This document shows positions 1 to 9,168 of a stretch of 64,000 nucleotides of DNA, in pieces. The stretch comes from an uncultured Bacteroidales bacterium (GTDB lineage: Bacteria > Bacteroidota > Bacteroidia > Bacteroidales > Paludibacteraceae), in the NCBI GenBank assembly GCA_902798965.1, contig CADBYS010000001.1, positions 1-64,000 of the forward strand, in the 5' to 3' direction. A program made the position numbers and the translations under genes. Position 1 is the first letter of the stretch, and each line of letters opens with the position of its first letter. The notes below the pieces were generated by a model. The model was given only the letters and a program-made list of their open reading frames with translations. It was not told the origin of the DNA and ran no database searches.

Positions 1-126
1 GTCATCGCCGCCGGATAGTGAGGGCGCAAGCGGAGCATGCACGCGCTTCACTGCCCGAAAGGGATCGAGCACGTACACATCAAACGGGTTGGTGGCGAGT
101 TGCCAGTTGAGATCTGATTTTCTCAT
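1..126 (-). CDS. Unknown protein, N-terminal 42 residues only
   Basis: An open frame starts at the ATG at 126 and runs off the left edge without a stop. It begins MRKSDLNWQL and continues with a mixed, soluble-looking sequence (NPFDVYVLDPFRAVKRVH). There is no signal peptide or recognisable motif in the visible 42 residues. A Bacteroidota -7 box (TACCTTTG on the minus strand, 188-181) sits about 55 bp upstream, which supports this start. No function can be assigned from this fragment. Confidence 0.55.
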   Translation of the reverse strand, partial: MRKSDLNWQLATNPFDVYVLDPFRAVKRVHAPLAPSLSGGDD

Positions 127-180
127 TGTTTTATTGCTTTCGGGGTTGAGGAGGGCGCCTTCTCCTGCCGAAAAACGATG

Positions 181-188
181 CAAAGGTA
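181..188 (-). promoter_or_regulatory. Bacteroidota -7 promoter box
   Basis: TACCTTTG on the minus strand, followed by GC as in other promoters of the window, about 55 bp before the ATG at 126. A TTTG lies 23 bp upstream, slightly further than the 20 bp seen at the other host promoters here. The direct-repeat-like CATTATTCAC sequences at 228-282 lie just upstream and have no known role. Confidence 0.45.
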
Positions 189-305
189 GGGAAAAAAAGC
201 GAGAAAAACCACAAATCGGGCGTAGACTGCATTATTCACTGCACTATTGACATGATTCACTACATTATTCGCATGATTAACATAAATTTTTTATCTGATG
301 AGCAT

Positions 306-338
306 AAAAAAAGCCTCACAAGAAACTTGTGAAGCTTT
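306..338 (-). terminator. Rho-independent terminator
   Basis: Inverted repeat (AAGC-C-TCACAAG / CTTGTGA-A-GCTT, loop AAA) followed on the minus strand by seven T residues. It lies just downstream of the stop of the minus-strand gene ending at 357. Confidence 0.8.
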
Positions 339-356
339 ATGAGAATTTGGAATACT

Positions 357-905
357 TTAAGCCTTTTGTGCCTCAATGAACACTTGTGCTATTCGTAGAT
401 ATTTGCGTAACTTGTTAGGCGCTTTACGTGATTCTTCTCCATCCTTAATTCTCCAATTCGGATACTTGCCGATGAGTTTAGTATATATAGCAGAACGTGC
501 TATAGATTCTGCTGCTGTTACCTCTTGTCCGCAGATGTCGTTTATATATGCAGCGGCGTTTTGGTAAGCGGATTTGGGGACAGCGCCTTGTTCCTCGAGG
601 AGCTTGATGACTACCGCCCAATCAGCTGCATTGCATGAACATTGCTGATGTACAGCCAGCACGGCACGTTTGTTACGGTCGGGTTCTTGCTTGGCTTGGT
701 CTTTGGGATGCGGAGAATTGTTAAATGTATTGACGGCATCAATATGCTCAACTTTATCTATATAAAGATTGCCTAATATGTTCAGTTGAGCACCTGTTTG
801 TACTTGAATGTACGTAACATTAGGATGAATGTTTTGATTGTTGGGGATGATGGAAATAGTTTGCAGAATCGCCTGATTCTGCATGGTGCAGTGTGTTTCG
901 TTCAT
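357..905 (-). CDS. Hypothetical protein downstream of the methyltransferase
   Basis: A 182-residue soluble protein. I chose the ATG at 905 (MNETHCTMQN) because the only upstream in-frame start, at 932, is TTG. The N-terminal half is rich in N, Q and I and includes a beta-like stretch (NVTYIQVQTGAQLNILGNLYIDKVEHID). The C-terminal 90 residues are helical and basic (WAVVIKLLEEQG, PNKLRKYLRIAQVFIEAQ). It reads in the same direction as the methyltransferase genes but is separated from them by 155 bp holding two palindromes, and it has its own terminator. I recognise no family. A role linked to the restriction-modification locus is possible from position only. Confidence 0.6.
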   Translation of the reverse strand: MNETHCTMQNQAILQTISIIPNNQNIHPNVTYIQVQTGAQLNILGNLYIDKVEHIDAVNTFNNSPHPKDQAKQEPDRNKRAVLAVHQQCSCNAADWAVVIKLLEEQGAVPKSAYQNAAAYINDICGQEVTAAESIARSAIYTKLIGKYPNWRIKDGEESRKAPNKLRKYLRIAQVFIEAQKA

Positions 906-973
906 GTTATATTTATTTATAAGAACAAACAAGCAGCCTTGTGAGCTGCATTGTTTTGTCGGGTTAATAATTG

Positions 974-1037
974 TGTCGAACTCGACAGGATTAGTTTGGG
1001 ATATTTTGCAAGCATTCTAAAATGGTCGAATTCGACC
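974..1037. promoter_or_regulatory. Two palindromic operator-like sites
   Basis: TGTCGAACTCGACA (974-987, one-base imperfect) and GGTCGAATTCGACC (1024-1037, perfect) share the core GTCGAnyTCGAC. Their centres are 50 bp apart, close to five helical turns. They lie between the stop of the methyltransferase gene and the start of the 182-residue gene, where a dimeric regulator could bind. Confidence 0.45.
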
Positions 1038-1060
1038 ACTTTGAAGTTAAGATAATTTAA

Positions 1061-3151
1061 CTAACTTATTATTTTTGCCAACGTTGTATCCGTAAATGTC
1101 TGCCAAATATCAAGATGTACTTTCTTATAGTCAGGGAAGAGTTCTTTGACAAACTCTATCTCAAATACAAGTCTGAAATCGTTCGGATCATTGTCCGGTT
1201 TCCCTTCCTTGCGCGTGCCAACGCGAGCGACCTTTATGAAGTACAAATCTTTTATTCCCTTGCCTTTAATATAGGGCATGAAGTAGTACAATTTGTTAAG
1301 TGCAACGGTTGAGGGGAACTTCTTGCCGGTATAGTAAATTTTAGCAGACTGATCCAAATATTGCTCCATGTTATCAGCTTTAACTAATGAGACAAGGAGG
1401 TTTTTAGTAATATCCGGGTTATCAATCTTAGGTTGTGCATCCGCTGTTGCATTATTCACTATCTGTTCAGGATATTGCTCTAACAGCGAAAACAAATCTA
1501 ATGCCTCTATCAACTCTTTCGGTTTCTTTTCCTTTTTGGTAGATTCAAGTGCTTCGCGTGTCAATCTTCTCTCTATTAACTTCTTCCATATTGAACGTGC
1601 CGTCTTAACCTCTGCTTCTGAGAATCCCATACCCTGACGTAATAAAACCTCATCGGTGATGTTCAGTATCTCGTCCGGTGTCTTTTTGTCACGTAATAAT
1701 TGATCCAGTTTATCGAACAATTCAGCATTCTGCTCACGATAAGGTATGTATATGCCTCCCACTTCACTTGGCATTAGTTCTAAACATCCACCGCCAAAAT
1801 TCCTGCCAAGTATCTCTGCAAATGCGAATGATAAAGAGTTATAATAACTTGCAACTAATGCTTTCTTGTTCACTCCTTCGCGAATGAATACGCGGTGCAT
1901 AGTGTCAGTGGTATAAGCACCGGCTTCATTCAGAACAAACTTAGGATACATGTAATTCCGGCGCAAGAACAAGGCATCAGATAGCTTGATAGAAGGAATA
2001 ACATACCAGTCGTCTCGGATGCCGGTCTTGTAACCCTTGTTAATTCCCTCTTTCTCGCCATTCTGGATGTATGTCCGTACTCCTTCGTTGCTATTGGTCT
2101 TGGCATTGGGAGTGAAAACGAGTAAATGCGCTTTTGCTTCTGCACTTACATTGTTTCGCCAGTCCTTTGGAGTAAAGCACAAACTATTGACTTGTACACT
2201 TCTGCCAACCATCGGCCGTGCGTATTCTTCCAACTGATACATCTTGACAACCGAATCGGGAACTGTGAAATAGTTGTTGGCACCGGTAGTTATTCCAACC
2301 TCCACATCAGCGAACGCGGAAAGCGTCGGCATTTCGGAATTTCTTACTTTCTCCAGCAGAGCCAATTCGTTGGCATCAAGAAAATAATATGTCCATTTGT
2401 CCGTATGGAAATCAATATGCTTTGTCGGGAATTTCAGTTGGCGCGGATCTAATTGCGATAAAGCATCTGCATCCTTTACTTCCAAGTGCTCAATCAAATG
2501 CTCATCTGTGCCATTCTTCTCGCATAACAAGATAACTACTTCCTGCTGAATCTCTTCAAATACAAGATTCTCAAAAGAAATAATGTTAATCTTGTTAAAT
2601 GTAGAGGCCAGATAGTGTCTTAATTGCTTGGCATAACTTACTTGCAGCAGCTCCGAAGGCAGAACAAAACCGATTTTTCCTCTTTCTTTCAGTAATTGAC
2701 TGCAACCAATAACAAAAGTTACCCAGGAATTAGTGAGTTTGGAACGTTTCAATCCGACATTTTTGAATATCTCACCGGCTAACTCTTGTTGTTTGTCATC
2801 GTAATACTGGTATCTGATGAACGGAGGGTTTCCTACCACCAAATCAAACCGCTTTTTGCTATTCAAACAGAATTGGTGGAAGTCCGATGTAATAACCTCT
2901 GAATCATGCAGACCGATAGAACGTGCTTTTTGCGCCTCGACCGCTTCATATTCGACGGCTGTTACTGAATGGAACAACATGTGCTCAACGCGTAAGCATT
3001 CAAGGAACACACCATCACCGCAACTGGGTTCAAGGATATCAGCATCATGTCCTCCATTGATGCCCCAATGAAGGATAAAAGAAGCTATTTTAGGTGGAGT
3101 ATAATAGGCTCCCCTAAGCTTTTCTGATGATGCCTCGTTAATCAGTTGCAT
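1061..3151 (-). CDS. Adenine-specific DNA methyltransferase (Eco57I/TaqI-like class)
   Basis: A 696-residue enzyme of the gamma-class N6-adenine methyltransferase fold, expected to transfer methyl from S-adenosylmethionine to adenine in a specific DNA site. Visible motifs: GAYYTP (residues 14-19, motif X), ILEPSCGDGVFL (39-50, SAM-binding motif I) and VVGNPPF (105-111, catalytic motif IV). The middle and C-terminal parts look like a TaqI-type target-recognition domain followed by a roughly 150-residue tail (ending near IWQTFTDTTLAKIIS). Its start overlaps by 14 bp the end of the interrupted restriction-modification gene, so both were one transcript. The Eco57I system similarly pairs a bifunctional enzyme with a separate methyltransferase. 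Upstream transcription is now cut by the prophage, so expression may depend on a promoter inside the element. Confidence 0.85.
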   Translation of the reverse strand: MQLINEASSEKLRGAYYTPPKIASFILHWGINGGHDADILEPSCGDGVFLECLRVEHMLFHSVTAVEYEAVEAQKARSIGLHDSEVITSDFHQFCLNSKKRFDLVVGNPPFIRYQYYDDKQQELAGEIFKNVGLKRSKLTNSWVTFVIGCSQLLKERGKIGFVLPSELLQVSYAKQLRHYLASTFNKINIISFENLVFEEIQQEVVILLCEKNGTDEHLIEHLEVKDADALSQLDPRQLKFPTKHIDFHTDKWTYYFLDANELALLEKVRNSEMPTLSAFADVEVGITTGANNYFTVPDSVVKMYQLEEYARPMVGRSVQVNSLCFTPKDWRNNVSAEAKAHLLVFTPNAKTNSNEGVRTYIQNGEKEGINKGYKTGIRDDWYVIPSIKLSDALFLRRNYMYPKFVLNEAGAYTTDTMHRVFIREGVNKKALVASYYNSLSFAFAEILGRNFGGGCLELMPSEVGGIYIPYREQNAELFDKLDQLLRDKKTPDEILNITDEVLLRQGMGFSEAEVKTARSIWKKLIERRLTREALESTKKEKKPKELIEALDLFSLLEQYPEQIVNNATADAQPKIDNPDITKNLLVSLVKADNMEQYLDQSAKIYYTGKKFPSTVALNKLYYFMPYIKGKGIKDLYFIKVARVGTRKEGKPDNDPNDFRLVFEIEFVKELFPDYKKVHLDIWQTFTDTTLAKIIS

Positions 3152-4370
3152 ATAAATCTTTGATTATAGGTATGAGTGCTACTGTTGATTCATCCATTCC
3201 GTATAACGTATTGATGGCTTGCTGTTGTTCCGCTTTTAGAGCGTCAAACTGCCGTTGTAGCGGAGTTAGTCTGCGTGCGTTTCCTGCATTTTGCGCAATC
3301 TTATCACCTAATACAATCAATCTCTTTTGGCGGTTTACAATATCGTCATGCGCATTCTTCTCATCAGCATTTGCAAAATCAATTCTTCGTATAGGAAGTT
3401 GTTTGAGGACTTTGGTGCCTCGCGCAATAAACCCGCCGCGGAATATCTCTCCATACAACGAAGCCAACCATTCCCCTTGGATAGAACCAAGAATAGCCTG
3501 AATGTAATATATCGAATAGGGATTGCCCTCAGGAACACTAACAAGACAATATCCGGCAGTTCCTCCGGAAGATACTAATGTCCCTTTGGTATCTACTGCA
3601 TATTTGTCACATTGGGAATTAACACCAACAATCAATTTCTCATTGATCTCACATGCTTCAAGGCTCTGATGCCTTCCATAACGATGCCATTCGTTAGGTG
3701 TAGTCGGAGTGGGTTTAATATCGCGTGATGGATGGTCTAATTTGTGCTTAACTACTTGTAAATATTGGTACAGGTATGGGTATTTCCGTTGTATCGTACT
3801 CAACGGGATAATATCCAAACGCTGGTTATGTTTCTTATACGGGAAAATAACGCGCGCATTAGGCTTAAACGTGCGGTAGGTATTAAGGCTATCAACTCCT
3901 CTTACGGTCTTGAAATAGGGTTTTGTAACGGCTTTCTCTACTTTGTACTCATGCCCTTGATACATAAAATAGTAGCATGTCGCATCTTCTCGTGTGGGTT
4001 GGAAGATATATTCGTTGTTAGCACTTGTTTGTATGCCGTTGAAAATATGATCTTCTCCTACAATATCTACGAGATTTGCGCTTTGTGCTTTAATCTGTGA
4101 TAATACAGGCAAAAGATTATCAGGACAAAGAACCCATGTCTCTCCTTTAAACGCAGAAATATTTCGTGTGCCCGTTGTTGCTCCATTTGCCACATTACGA
4201 ACTTTCCATTTTGCGAAATCGCTTATCTCGGTATACGTAAATTGGGTTTGAGCACTCTTCTGTAACAGGAGAATGCATGTGTAGTTCGACTTGTCGGCAA
4301 ACACTTGATATGCACCAAACGAGGTAATAGATTTCAGACTACGTGCTTGTATGATAGATCCGAGGATATC
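3138..4370 (-). pseudogene. C-terminal half of type IIG restriction-modification enzyme, split by the prophage
   Basis: The open frame runs from the element junction (GAT codon 4370-4368, directly preceded by TGA inside the element) to the stop at 3138: 410 residues. The longest ORF with its own start uses GTG at 4304. The junction-proximal sequence (DILGSIIQARSLKSITSFG, then AYQVFADKSNYTCILLL) is what normally follows the NPPY and KFMK region of Eco57I-like enzymes, and the remainder is a TaqI-like C-terminal recognition domain. It has no SAM-binding motif I or NPPY motif; these are in the matching fragment at 43674-45455. Both fragments are in frame with the same GAT codon. Alone this fragment cannot be a methyltransferase. 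It could be made from GTG 4304 as a free recognition domain if the prophage end supplies a promoter. Confidence 0.88.
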
Positions 4371-4512
4371 TCATTTTTCAAGGCTTTAAGTATGTTACTT
4401 TAATAGCGACATATTATGTCTTTAGCCTGAATCCTAATTACAAACCTTGTTAGCGGTTTATAATAAGAATTTTATTTCAAGTTCATTTTGCATTGACACG
4501 ATTTTGACCCGA
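4368..4512. other. Left attachment region with integrase arm-like site
   Basis: The junction trinucleotide ATC at 4368-4370 is followed, about 130 bp inside, by TTTTGACCCGA (4502-4512) and a degenerate copy (TTGACACGA, 4493-4501). The same 11-bp motif is tandemly repeated three times near the right end. Repeats placed inside both ends of an integrated element are the usual layout of integrase arm-binding sites. The crossover core itself shows only about 3 bp of identity between the two ends. Confidence 0.6.
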
Positions 4513-4557
4513 TTTGAAACCTTAAAAAAAGGCAGGTCAAATGCCTCGTGCCTACAC

Positions 4558-4573
4558 TGCGGACGCTTCCGCA
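4558..4573. repeat. Inverted repeat in the left element end
   Basis: TGCGGA-CGCT-TCCGCA forms a 6-bp stem. It lies between the arm-like site and the first promoter and has no T-run, so it is more likely a protein-binding site or a structured leader for leftward transcription than a terminator. Confidence 0.35.
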
Positions 4574-4712
4574 ACTCCTTTATTTAGTGCAAAATCTCCT
4601 TTTTGTCCCATTCTATCTGCTTGATAGGTTGGGCATTATTTTTATGTGTTTATCATCACTAAAATAATTTTAGCCTTTTCAATTTTTTTTAGTGTTCTAA
4701 AAATTTTTTAGG

Positions 4713-4787
4713 GTACTAAAATTATTGTAATAATGCCCCCTTTGAAGGCTAATTCCTTGCAAAAGAGGGTAAAAAATAGTAATTTTG
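4713..4787 (+). promoter_or_regulatory. Early promoter with operator-like element
   Basis: TTG (4757-4759), 20 bp, TAATTTTG (4780-4787) fits the host promoter consensus and lies about 45 bp before the first phage gene. Upstream, 4713-4735 reads GTACTAAAATTATTG followed by TAATAATG. A near match (CTAAAATAATTTGAATTATG) lies upstream of the promoter at 15269, so the two promoters probably share a regulator. An additional related GTTCTAAAAA is at about 4694-4703. Confidence 0.6.
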
Positions 4788-4829
4788 CACTTGTTTTCAG
4801 TTTGCAAAGGTAAACTTTTTTTTTGACAT

Positions 4830-5048
4830 ATGCAAGAAAATAAGAAAAAATCGACCAATTTTAGTGATTTTATCACGAATTTGAGAGTTTCGCAGCACAC
4901 TTTGGTGAGAAAAGCCATACTTGATGAGTGTGAAGTATCACGCACCACCTTCTCCAAGTGGGTGAGAGGTGCTGCTGTTCCCAGAGCTACAAATCAAAAA
5001 ATAATAAATCAAATCGCAACTAATTATGGCTATCACAATGTGTATTGA
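4830..5048 (+). CDS. Small helix-turn-helix regulator
   Basis: A 72-residue basic protein starting at the ATG 4830. Residues about 18-60 (RVSQHTLVRKAILDECEVSRTTFSKW and on) have the spacing of a lambda-repressor/Cro-like helix-turn-helix, with SRTTFSKW as the likely recognition helix. It is the first gene of the element, directly behind the early promoter and its operator-like sequence, which suits a lysis/lysogeny or early-gene regulator. The fold is inferred from sequence pattern and no dimerisation domain is visible. The element shows no larger CI-type repressor, so this gene and the next are the best candidates for that function. Confidence 0.65.
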   Translation: MQENKKKSTNFSDFITNLRVSQHTLVRKAILDECEVSRTTFSKWVRGAAVPRATNQKIINQIATNYGYHNVY

Positions 5049-5093
5049 AGAAAGTAGTCTAACTAATTCATTCACTAACAAAATTAAACGATT

Positions 5094-5294
5094 ATGAAAT
5101 TGGTAAATTATTTTCTTCAACAGTATCAGAAGATGTCGCGGCGTGACTGTCGCAAATTCAAGGAGGAATGTATGGCTTATTTCGATTGGACGGAGCAGAC
5201 ATTCTACAACAAAATCAACAATGGCAATTTGCGTCCCAATGAGGAGAAAGACCTTATGAAGATGATTGCCAAGTATTTCCCTAATCAAAACTAA
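5094..5294 (+). CDS. Small putative DNA-binding protein
   Basis: A 66-residue protein, basic in its N-terminal half. Residues 14-50 (MSRRDCRKFKEECMAYFDW, then TEQTFYNKINNGN) resemble a helix-turn-helix in which TEQTFYNKINNG would be the recognition helix and turn. It follows the first regulator by 45 bp and precedes the next gene by 6 bp, so the three probably share the early transcript. It may be a second member of the switch, but no family assignment is certain. Confidence 0.55.
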   Translation: MKLVNYFLQQYQKMSRRDCRKFKEECMAYFDWTEQTFYNKINNGNLRPNEEKDLMKMIAKYFPNQN

Positions 5295-5300
5295 ACAAAG

Positions 5301-5633
5301 ATGGAAAAAAGACCGAATTACTTTGTGTTTTCCTCGCCTTATGAACAAGAGGAAACGGATTACAAAACCTGCTTTATTGTGGTGAACATTCCCGATAAAG
5401 AGGTATTCTCATTTTGTGATTACATAGACAAGAACACACTATTATCCGCAGACGGATTTGTCAAACAAGACTATTTCTACACAACCATTAGCAGGTTTGT
5501 TGCTTGCAGTGTGGTCGAAGTCCACATCAAAGAGGGAACGCCTTTGGAAGGACTTGTCTGTGAAGAGATAGCAGAAGCTGTAACACGAAAGTATCTCCAA
5601 GAACACGGACACACCGTAGAGCTATCCTATTAA
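5301..5633 (+). CDS. Hypothetical early phage protein
   Basis: A 110-residue acidic protein with alternating beta-like segments (YFVFSSPY, KTCFIVVNIP, VVEVHIKEG) and a C-terminal helix (CEEIAEAVTRKYLQEHG). No motif is recognised. It is placed 6 bp after the preceding small gene and 21 bp before the primase, so it is part of the early replication transcript. A role as a replication accessory protein is inference from position. Confidence 0.6.
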   Translation: MEKRPNYFVFSSPYEQEETDYKTCFIVVNIPDKEVFSFCDYIDKNTLLSADGFVKQDYFYTTISRFVACSVVEVHIKEGTPLEGLVCEEIAEAVTRKYLQEHGHTVELSY

Positions 5634-5654
5634 GTTCTCACATCTATTCCTCTG

Positions 5655-8600
5655 ATGATTGCACGAGAAGTAATAGATTTAGTTAGACGACGAGCCGATA
5701 TATCGTCCGTTGTCGGCGAGTATTGTACTCTGAAACGGAGCGGCAGTCGCTTGACTTGTTGCTGTCCGTTCCATAATGAGAAAACACCCTCGTTCTTTGT
5801 CAATCCTAATCGTGGCACTTGGCGTTGTTTCGGCGCATGTGACGAGGGAGGTGATGTCATCTCTTTCGTGATGAAGAAAGAGGGCGTGAATTTTGATACA
5901 GCCGTGCGGACGCTGGCAAAAAAACATGGTGTACACATCGAGGAGGCTGATGAACCTACGGCAGAGCAGCATCAGCAAGCCCTCAAAAAGGAAGCCTTAC
6001 TGGTGCTGTATGCTGCTGTACAGAAATTCTACGAGCATAATCTTTATGCTAATGACCCCAAGGCTAAAGCAGCACTTAAATACGCTTGCGAGAGGTGGGA
6101 TAAAGATTATGTCCGGGAAACGGGCATAGGTTATGCCAACGCCGACTGGCAAGGGCTTATTAACTATGCCAAGGCTCACTCACTACCCCTTAATCTCCTC
6201 AAAGAGGTGGGACTGGTATCTGTTTCCGAAAAGGGCAACCGCGAATATGATTTTTTCCGTGAGCGGCTGATGATACCAATCCGTAATCGGTACAACCAAG
6301 TTATAGGTTATACCGCACGAACGCTGTCCGATGACAAAAGCGTACCCAAATACATCAACTCCAAGACCTCTGACCTCTACCATAAGGAAAAAAGTATCTT
6401 CGGCATTGATGTTGCTTGGAGAGCAGCCCTCAAAGCCACGCATTTTGTCCTCGTTGAGGGCGCACCCGATGTTATGCGCCTGCAACTCATTGGCGTCTAT
6501 CAAGCAGTCGCTTGTTTGGGCAGCCAATGGACGGACGAGCAGTTCGAAATTCTCAAACGCTATGCAACCACACTGATTTTTGTGCCGGACATTGACCCAC
6601 CCAAAGAGGGACAGGCTTTCGGTACTGGTATTGATAAAGTCCTGAAGGCAGGGGAACGGGCTTGGAAGCAGGGATTTACCGTTTTTATCAAGGAAATTCC
6701 CCACGAGAGAGGCGATGAGAAACGCGATGCCGGTTCTTACTTCAAGTCTAAAAAGACCTATGATGATGTGGAACAACAAGAGTTCATCACTTGGTATGCT
6801 AACAAGCGAGTAAACGCTTCACAGATGTTCAACACCGGCAACACACCTGTTGATGATATTGCCGACCTATTGGCTGATGTTGAACAGGAACACGAGATTG
6901 ACCGGTACATCAATCTCTTGCATGATGTCATCAAGGGCAAAGGCATGTGGCGCAAGGCTGTCACGGAAGCCAAACGCCGCAAAAGCTCTGCCACTCTCAA
7001 AGAGGAGAGCAACACCTTGCACCTTGATCTGTTTGAGAAATTCGGCTTTCAGGAGAAGAACCACGCATATATTACCATCAATGCGAATGGCAAGCCCATT
7101 CACTGGTCGAATTTCGTCCTGCATCCTCTGTTTCATATCAAAGACAACATCTCCGCTTTGCGCCTGTTTGAGATAGAGAATGAACACGGACAGAAAGAGA
7201 TTATAGAGTTTAAGCAGGAAGACCTCGTTTCTCTGACAAAGTTCAAACAAAAGGTGGAGAGCCTTGGCAACTACGTTTGGCTGGCGAAAGAGGAACAGCT
7301 TACCCGGCTTAAACTCTATCTTTATCGCACCACCGAAACGGCAGAACTGATAACCCAACTCGGCTGGCAGAAAAAAGGCTTTTTTGCCTTCGGAAACGGT
7401 GTGTACCACAACAATAAGTGGCAGCCGGTCGATACGTTCGGCATTGTCAAACTCGGAGACACGGGCAACTTCTACTTACCTGCTTTCTCATCTGTCTATA
7501 AAGATGACGCGCAGCTGTATCAGTTTGAGCGCAATTTCGTTCACAATAACTGGAGCGCAATCCCTTTGCGCGATTATTGCAACCAACTTATTGAGGTGTT
7601 TGGCGACAATGCCAAAATAGGTATCTGCTTTTATTTGGCAACCCTCTTTCGAGATGTCGTTACCGCACAATCCAAGTCCTTCCCTATTCTCAATCTCTTT
7701 GGTCCTAAAGGCTCGGGTAAATCCGAACTCGGACACTCGCTGATGTCCTTCTTTATCATTGAGAACACACCGCCCAATATACAAACCTCCACGCTACCGG
7801 CATTGGCTGACGCTGTTGCACAGTGCGCCAACGCCCTTGTGCATATCGATGAGTTTAAGAACACCATCGACATCGACAAGCGTGAGTTTTTGAAAGGCTT
7901 GTGGGACGGTGCCGGTCGTAACCGGATGAATATGGATAAGGACAAGAAACGCGAGGTCACAAGGGTGGATAGTGGCGTTATCCTCTCCGGACAGGAGATG
8001 GCCACCGCCGACATCGCTCTGTTTTCGCGCTTCATCTTTTTGCGCTACAACAAGTCGGAGTTTACCGCCGAAGCCAAAAAGAAGTTCGACCAACTCAAAG
8101 ACATACGGAAATTAGGTTGCACACACCTTACCTTGCAACTGCTGCAACATCGTGCTTTCTTTGAAGCCAATTTCAAAGAGGCTTACGCTCGTGCATCGCG
8201 CGACATTCAGGACGCTCTCGGTGACACTATCATCGAAGACCGAATCCTTAAAAACTGGATTATACCTGTTGCCGCTTTCTGTTGTTTGCAAGATAAGGTG
8301 GATTTGCCCTTTGATTATGCTGACATTTGCAAGGTCGCTCTGCAGGGACTAATCGAGCAGAACAAGGAACTGAAGCAGAACAATGAGATTTCCGTATTTT
8401 GGGATATTGTTGATTTTCTCCGGCAAGACGGACAAATCTCTTTCGGTGCGGACTATCGCATTGAGCATTTTACAAAGCTCAAAGTCGATGAGGGAAACGT
8501 GGCGCAGGAGTATGCCTCGCCCAAGCCGGTGCTGCTGCTCAAATACAAGCGTATCTTTGAGCTGTACCAACTCCACGCCAAGAAAATCGGTGAAACGCTG

Positions 8601-8924
8601 CTGCCCAAGACATCGCTCGCTTATTATCTGGAGAACTCGCCTGCTTATCTCGGCAAAAAGAAATCGGTACGTTTCAAGTATGTGGTACGCGGCAACCCTG
8701 TCACCACCATTGAAACGGTCAACGGCAATCCCACGCAGGTTGACCAGTCCACGGTGGACCAAGCCTATTGTTTTGATTACACGATGATAAAAGAGCAGTA
8801 CGGTATCAATTTGGAGGTATCGACTGCCAACATTAACGCCGACCTTCCCGAGGAAACGGAGGAGCAAGAAACTGATGAAGATGATGAACCACCACAACCA
8901 AGACAGACGGAATTTGGCTTTTAG
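5655..8924 (+). CDS. Primase-helicase replication protein (CHC2 zinc finger, Toprim, P-loop ATPase)
   Basis: A 1089-residue fusion expected to make primers and unwind DNA at the phage origin. N-terminal DnaG-type zinc finger: C37, H40, C58 and C62 in CCPFHNEKTPS and WRCFGACDEGG. A Toprim-like catalytic segment follows at about 260-310 (FVLVEGAPDVMRL, then LIFVPDIDPP). The C-terminal half carries an ATPase with Walker A FGPKGSGKS (about 681) and Walker B ALVHIDEF (about 725), as in phage and plasmid primase-helicases. The C-terminus is acidic and glutamate-rich. The iteron-like array directly behind the gene supports origin recognition by this protein or a partner. The length is typical of such fusions and no frameshift is seen. 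Confidence 0.9.
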   Translation: MIAREVIDLVRRRADISSVVGEYCTLKRSGSRLTCCCPFHNEKTPSFFVNPNRGTWRCFGACDEGGDVISFVMKKEGVNFDTAVRTLAKKHGVHIEEADEPTAEQHQQALKKEALLVLYAAVQKFYEHNLYANDPKAKAALKYACERWDKDYVRETGIGYANADWQGLINYAKAHSLPLNLLKEVGLVSVSEKGNREYDFFRERLMIPIRNRYNQVIGYTARTLSDDKSVPKYINSKTSDLYHKEKSIFGIDVAWRAALKATHFVLVEGAPDVMRLQLIGVYQAVACLGSQWTDEQFEILKRYATTLIFVPDIDPPKEGQAFGTGIDKVLKAGERAWKQGFTVFIKEIPHERGDEKRDAGSYFKSKKTYDDVEQQEFITWYANKRVNASQMFNTGNTPVDDIADLLADVEQEHEIDRYINLLHDVIKGKGMWRKAVTEAKRRKSSATLKEESNTLHLDLFEKFGFQEKNHAYITINANGKPIHWSNFVLHPLFHIKDNISALRLFEIENEHGQKEIIEFKQEDLVSLTKFKQKVESLGNYVWLAKEEQLTRLKLYLYRTTETAELITQLGWQKKGFFAFGNGVYHNNKWQPVDTFGIVKLGDTGNFYLPAFSSVYKDDAQLYQFERNFVHNNWSAIPLRDYCNQLIEVFGDNAKIGICFYLATLFRDVVTAQSKSFPILNLFGPKGSGKSELGHSLMSFFIIENTPPNIQTSTLPALADAVAQCANALVHIDEFKNTIDIDKREFLKGLWDGAGRNRMNMDKDKKREVTRVDSGVILSGQEMATADIALFSRFIFLRYNKSEFTAEAKKKFDQLKDIRKLGCTHLTLQLLQHRAFFEANFKEAYARASRDIQDALGDTIIEDRILKNWIIPVAAFCCLQDKVDLPFDYADICKVALQGLIEQNKELKQNNEISVFWDIVDFLRQDGQISFGADYRIEHFTKLKVDEGNVAQEYASPKPVLLLKYKRIFELYQLHAKKIGETLLPKTSLAYYLENSPAYLGKKKSVRFKYVVRGNPVTTIETVNGNPTQVDQSTVDQAYCFDYTMIKEQYGINLEVSTANINADLPEETEEQETDEDDEPPQPRQTEFGF

Positions 8925-9033
8925 GCAAAGCCTGTTTCGGTCTTTATTTCCCAATTTTTGGAGTGCGCTGCTCGGGAGAGTCGCGCACTTTTTTTGTCTG
9001 CGAAGATATGTGTATCAACTTTTGAAAATGCCA

Positions 9034-9168
9034 TTCTACAAATTCTACAAATTCTACATATTGAAAAACAGCGCATTGCATTTTCTACGCTGTTCCACAT
9101 TTTTCTACAAAGTTCTACAAACCACTTTGAGGTACTCTGATTTTCTACATTTTTCTATAATTTCTACA
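9034..9168. repeat. Iteron-like TTCTACA array, candidate replication origin
   Basis: Seven perfect TTCTACA copies start at 9034, 9043, 9052, 9103, 9113, 9143 and 9162, with one-base variants at 9083, 9093 and 9153. Spacing is 9-10 bp within three clusters, and clusters start about 30 bp after the previous copy, so all sit on one face of the helix. Two inverted copies (TGTAGAA) follow at 9181 and 9232. The stretch is AT-rich and noncoding and lies 110 bp after the primase-helicase gene. From 9240 to 9660 I see no gene or clear signal other than a GGGACAC at 9314. Confidence 0.7.

Noticed and set aside
8349-8954. 201-codon antisense frame over the primase end
   Set aside because: Shadow of the primase-helicase coding sequence without promoter.
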